Positions 58,118 to 64,000 of a DNA stretch of 64,000 nt are shown piece by piece (within the stretch, counting starts at the first letter, position 1; every line of letters starts with the position of its first letter). Source of the DNA: Tachypleus tridentatus. Its lineage: Eukaryota > Arthropoda > Merostomata > Xiphosura > Limulidae. The translations under genes and the position numbers were made by a program. The stretch spans positions 143,439,009-143,503,008 of the forward strand of contig NC_134834.1 in assembly GCF_004210375.1 (NCBI RefSeq). Direction: 5' to 3'. The notes beneath the pieces are model-generated. The model did not search any database and was not told where the DNA came from. It saw only the letters and a list, made by a program, of their open reading frames with translations.

Positions 58118-58788
58118 AATTCCAGACTTCTATCTAGTTAAAATACCAATTTATTTTACCGTGGCTGGCGCTACGGAAGTGCTGGGGTCGGCTCACACAA
58201 ATTCATTCTCCCTATATGTTACTTGTATACAGTTGCGTGGTACTGTATCATCTCTTCCCCCCTCCCTCTCAAGGCTCCACTGGCTCTACCCCAACGGAGA
58301 AGCGCTAGAATCGGGCTGGTATTATACTTTTACACTACTTATGAAATAGATAACACGTGTGAAGAGTTTACTGAGGAATTAGATTATATTGAAATTGTTT
58401 TTTAAATAGTATTATATACAGTATCATAAATAATGGTTTTGAAAAGATTAGCCGTTTGCAAAAACCAAAACTTAATATTCTGGAATAAATATCTAATATA
58501 ACTGTATAGGTAAGTGTATGCATGTATATTAAATGTTAAACATTTATTAATAGTTGTTAAACCTGAAAAAAAAAATGTGCGTGCGCGCTGATACATACAT
58601 TTCGATTGTAAGATTGATTTTCTAACTTCTTAGTTGGAAGCATATATATTAAGGTACATGTCTTTGATGTAATTTAAATTTTGTGTTGAAATACACACTG
58701 GTTAGAAACATACAGAGGAACATTCAAATGTAATGACGAATCTACTGTACAAGTATAGTGGTATTATCTATAGTATGCTCATATAAGT
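58118..58788. other. No gene seen
   Basis: Short overlapping open frames without protein-like character. Confidence 0.55.
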
Positions 58789-58949
58789 ACGTCACAGGGT
58801 GTGGATGGACCTTCACCGAAGTTGGTATAGAGGTTCATTAGGTCCATGAGGCGTTACATACAAATTTGCATTTTGTGGTTTTTACAACTGCTTATAAGAG
58901 AAGCAACTTTTCATGCCCTAAGATAACCTTTCATTAATCATGAATCCAT
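58789..58949 (+). repeat. Unclassified dispersed repeat, copy 2
   Basis: Shorter relative of 31033-31330 with the same start and end blocks. No terminal repeats, tail or coding sequence recognised. Confidence 0.75.
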
Positions 58950-59467
58950 GGGCGGGTATTATAGCCAGTAATAAATGGAATTACGTGCTTGGCGAATGTG
59001 TTACTGTCTTATCTCACAATGTTTTAAGTACAATCACAAAAGAATTATACTTTATTATTTCTAGAAAAACAAAATTATCACAGAGATATAACTATCAGAC
59101 GGCTAAAACATTGATTCCACTCCTATGTATGGTTTTATTTATAACATTATCTTCGATTTATTTTGTTGGCTGAACTTGAAATAATTTAAAATAGCATCTG
59201 TTACAAGCGTCCCTTCTCAATAAAATATGACTATCCTTCTTCTTCAGTGTTTATAGATAGCTTAAAACAAAACCTGCTAAATATTATTAGTGCAGTAATT
59301 TTATTTCTGACAAATATAGATTTTAATATAATAAAAAAAATAAATAGTAAACGTTTTTAATATTTCTTTGTCTTCATAGATACTGTGTAAATATTCAATA
59401 TGTTGGTTATCTTGCTTGATTATAGCATTATTTTAACCTTATTCTCCAATGTGTCGAATTTTCTCAT

Positions 59468-59500
59468 GTCTGATGATGACCTAGAAGATCGAAGCGTTGA
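59468..59500 (+). mobile_element. Penelope-like 3' end fragment
   Basis: CTGATGATGACC, loop, GATCGAAGCGTTG on the plus strand; same layout with two substitutions. Confidence 0.55.
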
Positions 59501-59560
59501 ATGACCATATAATTTTAAAGTTTTTGTTTAATATGTTTTGTTTTGGCTCCCAAAAAAATC

Positions 59561-59596
59561 ATTATTATATATATATATATGTGTGTGTGTGTGTTG
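59561..59596 (+). repeat. (TA)n(TG)n microsatellite
   Basis: Alternating TA followed by about seven TG units. Confidence 0.9.
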
Positions 59597-61355
59597 TTTT
59601 TAATAAACATTTCACAAGTTTCCAATACAGTGACGAACAATAATGAAATATACGTTAGCACGTGCTTGACGAATATAATATTGCCTTAATTCACACTATG
59701 TTTCAAAATTCTCACTAGAGGACGCGACGAAAAGAGTTTGCGGACAAAAGAAATATTGTTGATAAATGGGTTATTAAAACCAGACCTGAACTAGGTTGGT
59801 ACAAAAACAAAAATATATTACTAATGTTATAAAAACTGTTGGATGAGATAATTAAAACGTTTGCTGTAGTGATAAATAGCTGTAGTGTGGTTTTCTTTCG
59901 GTTCTGGTGGTAAAGGTTGTACTTTTTTTTTTTTTCTTTTGCTCTCAATATTCATGTCCTGGTAACGAGGGTGTAGCAACTGTTACGTTCTAGGTGCTAA
60001 GACACAAAGACCTGCGCCATTAAAACAATTTCTTTAACTTGTTATTTGAACAAAAATTCAAAACAGAATATTTTTGTAAGACATTTAAAGTATACATTAG
60101 AATTTTATGTTAATATATAAAAGAGTAGTTAAAAATGAACTTTCTGTCGTAATAAACTAAAACAAAAATATTTAGAATGCGTTTTTTAATTTTGAAACAG
60201 AAGTGTGACAGTATATTTTATTGTGATCTATTGTAGTAGATCTTATTGTAAAACAGCCAGCTGTATAGTGATGGTATGAATAAAACAATACGTCGAGGAA
60301 GAATCAACGGTTTGATATTCCTTTATTAATAATTGCTTTATAAAAATACACGGAGCCACTATAACCGTTTTGTTACACTTTTTTTTTATTAACGAGGACA
60401 ACATTTATGGCATAGTAGTGGTTCATAATAGGGATGGTTCAATTGATTTTCGTAATTATCTTTTATTATTGTTTTGCCAGCCTACAACAAAAATGGCTGT
60501 TGGTAATGTAATAAAGCCTGAGCAGTATCATTGCGCATTGTGTAGAGTTGTTTAAGTTTATTCGACTACATAGCATAGAACATCGGCAATATAACCATTC
60601 GCACCCAATCGTTTTAATGTAGTCTGTTGCTTATGTGGAGCCTCATTATCTACTATATGCATACGTATATAGCTGTGTGCAGATTGTGGATGTAAATTAT
60701 TATTTATATGCCAGGTATGACGCACGTACTATGGCGATTATTAACTTGTTGCAAACTACTGACGTTGCGTATCATTTGTTTTTGTTTTTTTAAGTTATGT
60801 TAAACAAACATCTAGGGTTTCTCCTATAACAAAATTATTTAAACAGCAGTTTAACAGATAACACCAAGCTTCGTTTCGAGCGTCAGATTGGCAGTCACGG
60901 TAATGATTGATGGTAAGTGTCGAATTATAGCTGCGAATTTTATAGATACTGCAGATAAAGTAACCATCCTTGAAGCTGACTCTATGAAGTGTTAAGAATC
61001 GTGCAAGCAGAAAATGGCGAAAATGAGACAGTTTTGTACCTACATGTTTTATTTAGAAAATATTTAGTTTCAGATAAAGAATGTAGTAGTGACAGTCCAC
61101 CAGAGTTTGTAGTCGTCACAGTGGAAGATGTGTAATGACCGATACTCCATCAGGAATATTTTGGGACAGGTATATTAATATAACCAACTTATAATTGTTA
61201 ATTAACACGTTTTCGACCTTTTGATGTGCGGAATATTAATGTTGAAAGGAAATCTGGGCAGTTGCACCCAAACTGTGGCTGACCTTACAATGTCCAGCAG
61301 AGGAGGAAGTAAAATATTTATTTCCCTCAGTCCCATCCTCGACGGTTGACAAATA
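59597..61355. other. No gene seen
   Basis: Relatively CpG-rich AT-rich DNA; no gene or repeat recognised. Confidence 0.55.
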
Positions 61356-61363
61356 CTCTAGAC

Positions 61364-63982
61364 CAGGGGTTCCCAACGGGTGGGTCGCGACCCCACAGGG
61401 GGTCGCGAAGCCTTGGCAAAGGAGTCGCGTAGCCTTGTTAGAAGTAGCTTGGGATAACATTAATTTTATTTCATAAATTACATTTTCATGCTCTTACATT
61501 TTTTTTTTTGTTTCGGTGCAAAGCAAAACGTGTGCTACGTTAGTTCAATGTCATTAGGTGATATTATGGGTGTATGTATGTGTGCCTGTGAGTGAATGTG
61601 CCTGTGTCTGCAACTGTATGTATGTGTGTACTAGTGAGTAGCGAGTATGTGAGTGCACGCGCATGTACGTATGCTTGTGTGTCTGTTTAGCTGTGATTAA
61701 GTGTGTGTGTGCTCGCTGTCGACACGTGAGTCAAATGTCCGTTGCTGATTGGTGGATGACGAATCGCGCGACTGGCCACGCTCCCTTCCCTCCCAATACT
61801 TACCCCATCATTACTCTATCTGCACCCCCGACAAGTAGTCAGTGTAAGATCTACAGTTGCCAAAGCGTTCATTATTCAACATTTTTATTTTATTTTAACA
61901 AGGAGATAAGTAAGCAGTAGAGGTGAGTTGTGTCCATGGCTAAACGGCGTAGATACTCAGAATGCTACCTCAACATTGGCTTCACCACTGTGCTCGCCAA
62001 CGACGGCATCGAGAAACCACAGTGTGTTTTGTGCCATGCTTTCCTGAGTGCAGAGTCAATGAAACCATCAAAACTCAAGCGTCATCTCGAGACGAAACAT
62101 CCAGAACACGCAAAGAAGGGTTCGGATTTCTTCAAACGGCATGAACGGTGTCTTAAAAGCCAAAGAATCGATAGAAGTGGGTCGTTTCAGCAGCAGAGTG
62201 CAGCCGTAGTGGAAGCTTCACATGAGATTGCATTCGAAATTGCTAAACAAAAAAAGCCACAAACGATTGGATAAACACTTCTTAAGCCTTGCATGATGAA
62301 AGCAGTAAATCTTATTCTTGGAGAAGCCAGTGCAAAGAAGATGCAGCAAGTATCCCTGTCAAATAATACTATACAGAGGCGCATTTCTAAAATGTCTATG
62401 GATGTGAAGGAACAGGTTTTGACTGAAATCAAGGGTTCCCCTTTGTTCTCCTTTCAGCTCGACGAGTCAACAGATGTAAGTTCATGTTCTCAGTTGCTTG
62501 TCTTCGTGAGATACATTAATTCAGGTGACATCAAAGACGAATTCTTATTCTGCAGTGCACTTGAAACCACAACAAAAGCTGATGATGTCATGGAAAAAGT
62601 TTCAACTTTTTTTCAAGACGAAGATCTTCAATGGGAAAACGTGTGTGGGGTTTGTACGGATGGGGCACCGGCTATGCTGGGATCGAAATCAGGATTCCAG
62701 TCGAGAGTGAAGAAGCTAGCACCTCAAATAAAGGGCATCCACTACATGATTCACCGATATGCTCTCGCCAGTAAGACTCTCCCTGCCTCTCTGCAGGAAG
62801 TGCTTGAATCTGTAATCAAAATTGTAAATTATGTGAAGACTCAAGCACTCAACACTCGCCTATTCAAAGAACTATGCAAAGACATGAATGCTGACCACGA
62901 AGTCCTTCTCTTCTACACAACAGTACGTTGGTTGTCGAAAGGAAACGTTATTAATCGTGTCTTTGAAATGAAAGATGAAATAAAGCTATTCCTGGAGACT
63001 CAAGAAAGGAAAGATCTTGTAGCTCACTTTGAAGATGAAGCATGGAATAAAAGGGTTGCGTACCTAGCCGATATTTTTGACCAGCTGAACAAGCTCAATT
63101 TGAAGCTTCAAGGAAGAGAAACACATGTTCTCCTTTTTCAAGATAGTCTTCGGGCCTTTGTTTCCAAACTGCAGAACTGGCGTCGGAAAACCAATCTTGG
63201 AAACATCGCTATGTTTGAAAAACTTTGTGGAGTGACGGATGAGTCTCAAAACCAACTGGATCAGTTCCTCAAGGATGAGATTACCGAACATCTTCAGTCT
63301 CTAGAAAAGGAAGTCGAGCGTTACTTCCCTGAGCTATCACAGGAACAGGAGGCCCTGGTAAGGAACCCATTTTGTACTGAACTTGATGTATCCAGCATCC
63401 CAGATGATATCCAAGATGAATTTCTGGATTTAAGGAACGACTCTTCAGCTCGTGATCTCTTCAAACTGAAATCCGTGGCTCAGTTCTGGTGCGCTATGTA
63501 TCAGTCATACTCCAAAGTCAGCATGATAGATTTACGTGTCCTTGTTCCATTTGCTTCTACCTACTTGTGTGAGTCAGGATTTTCCACTCTTGTCAATATA
63601 AAAACAAAGAATAGGAACAGATTGGATGTTGGAGATGACATGAGATTGGCTCTAACAAACGCTCGGCCACGAATTTCAAAGCTTGCTGCTGAAATGCAAC
63701 ATCAGGCATCTCACTAGCTGGGTTGGATAGCTGTTCAAACCTATGTTAATATTATTTTAAGAAATATATGTTCTTTTTGTGAATTCAGGTTGGACCAATG
63801 TGATTTAATTTGCTAATAAATAATTACGGAATTTTTAAATATTTTTAGATGTTTCTTTCCTTCTCCTTCACAGAAAATAAAAGAAAAATTAAGCTGCTGA
63901 TAGTAAGCCCTAAGTAGGGGGTCACATGGGTTTCAAACTTTTAGGTAAGGAGTCGCGAGTGCCAAAAGGTTGGGAACCCCTG
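61364..63982 (+). mobile_element. hAT-superfamily DNA transposon, nearly intact
   Basis: The 2,619-bp element is bounded by a perfect 14-bp terminal inverted repeat (CAGGGGTTCCCAAC) and flanked by an exact 8-bp target duplication CTCTAGAC (61356-61363 and 63983-63990). An 8-bp duplication, this terminus and a BED-finger transposase define the hAT superfamily. The duplication has TA in the centre (nnnTAnnn, the Buster pattern) but also fits the Ac pattern, so the subgroup is open. The 5' untranslated part contains a GT-rich stretch at about 61560-61720. The transposase reading frame spans 61936-63717 with one internal stop. Confidence 0.93.
61936..63717 (+). pseudogene. hAT transposase (ZBED5/FAM200-like), one premature stop
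   Basis: Cut-and-paste transposase of the hAT superfamily, related to the transposases that gave rise to vertebrate ZBED5, FAM200 and SCAND3-like genes. The N-terminal BED-type zinc finger has CVLC and HLETKH ligands (about residues 33-60). The RNase H-like catalytic part carries FQLDESTD and CTDGAPAM, then the conserved TTVRWLSKG block. The C-terminal hAT dimerisation region contains LVPFASTYLCESGFSTL. A TAA at 62272-62274 splits the frame; translation resumes in the same frame, so a single base change (probably GAA to TAA) explains the break. About 592 residues in total, the usual length for this group. I start at ATG 61936 rather than the upstream in-frame GTG. No other frameshift or stop was seen, implying recent activity or a recent insertion. 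Confidence 0.9.
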
Positions 63983-64000
63983 CTCTAGACCTTGTTTAGC

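Noticed and set aside
61560-61730. GT-rich tract resembling a microsatellite locus
   Set aside because: Irregular, and lies inside the hAT element's 5' region; reported there rather than as a separate repeat.

Overview
This is eukaryotic nuclear DNA, AT-rich and intron/repeat dominated, with almost no protein-coding sequence. The commonest repeat is a tRNA-headed SINE with the core 'CGTTGGTAAAAGAGTAGCCC' and the end 'GATAGCCCTCGAGTAGCTTT'. From memory this family is abundant in horseshoe crab genomes (Limulus, Tachypleus, Carcinoscorpius), so a chelicerate, probably xiphosuran, is my best guess. That assignment is recall, not a search result.

Host genes: one exon is recognisable, the terminal coding exon of VMA21 (V-ATPase assembly factor) at 40494-40774 on +. 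A second, unidentified terminal exon lies on - at 45929-46091, converging on VMA21, and a weaker candidate exon is at 36456-36634. These sit in a block (about 36-46.4 kb) that is poor in CpG and free of SINE-1, consistent with transcribed, germline-methylated DNA. A similar CpG-poor block spans about 53-56 kb.

Mobile elements fill the rest. Left part (0-35 kb): many SINE copies of three tRNA-headed families (here SINE-1, -2, -3), a 1.9 kb Tc1-like transposon (3920-5805) carrying a nested SINE, short Penelope-like ends, and minisatellites. Middle (35-46 kb): host exons and a decayed DIRS-like RT/RNase H segment (about 38.44-39.0 kb). Right part (46-64 kb): more SINEs, a Penelope-like fragment nested in a SINE-3, a pogo-like MITE, CR1/L2-like LINE pieces in both orientations, and an RNase H-bearing LINE (56077-58105) containing a Jockey-like LINE fragment and a SINE. 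The window ends with an almost complete hAT transposon (61364-63982) whose transposase is interrupted by a single stop codon.

The most informative pattern is that all three SINE families end in the same short hairpin-forming 3' domain as the RNase H-bearing LINE, with compensatory stem changes between families. This suggests one LINE mobilises three independently founded SINE families. No tRNA gene, rRNA, CRISPR array or prokaryotic feature was seen. Names SINE-1/2/3 are local labels, not database names.
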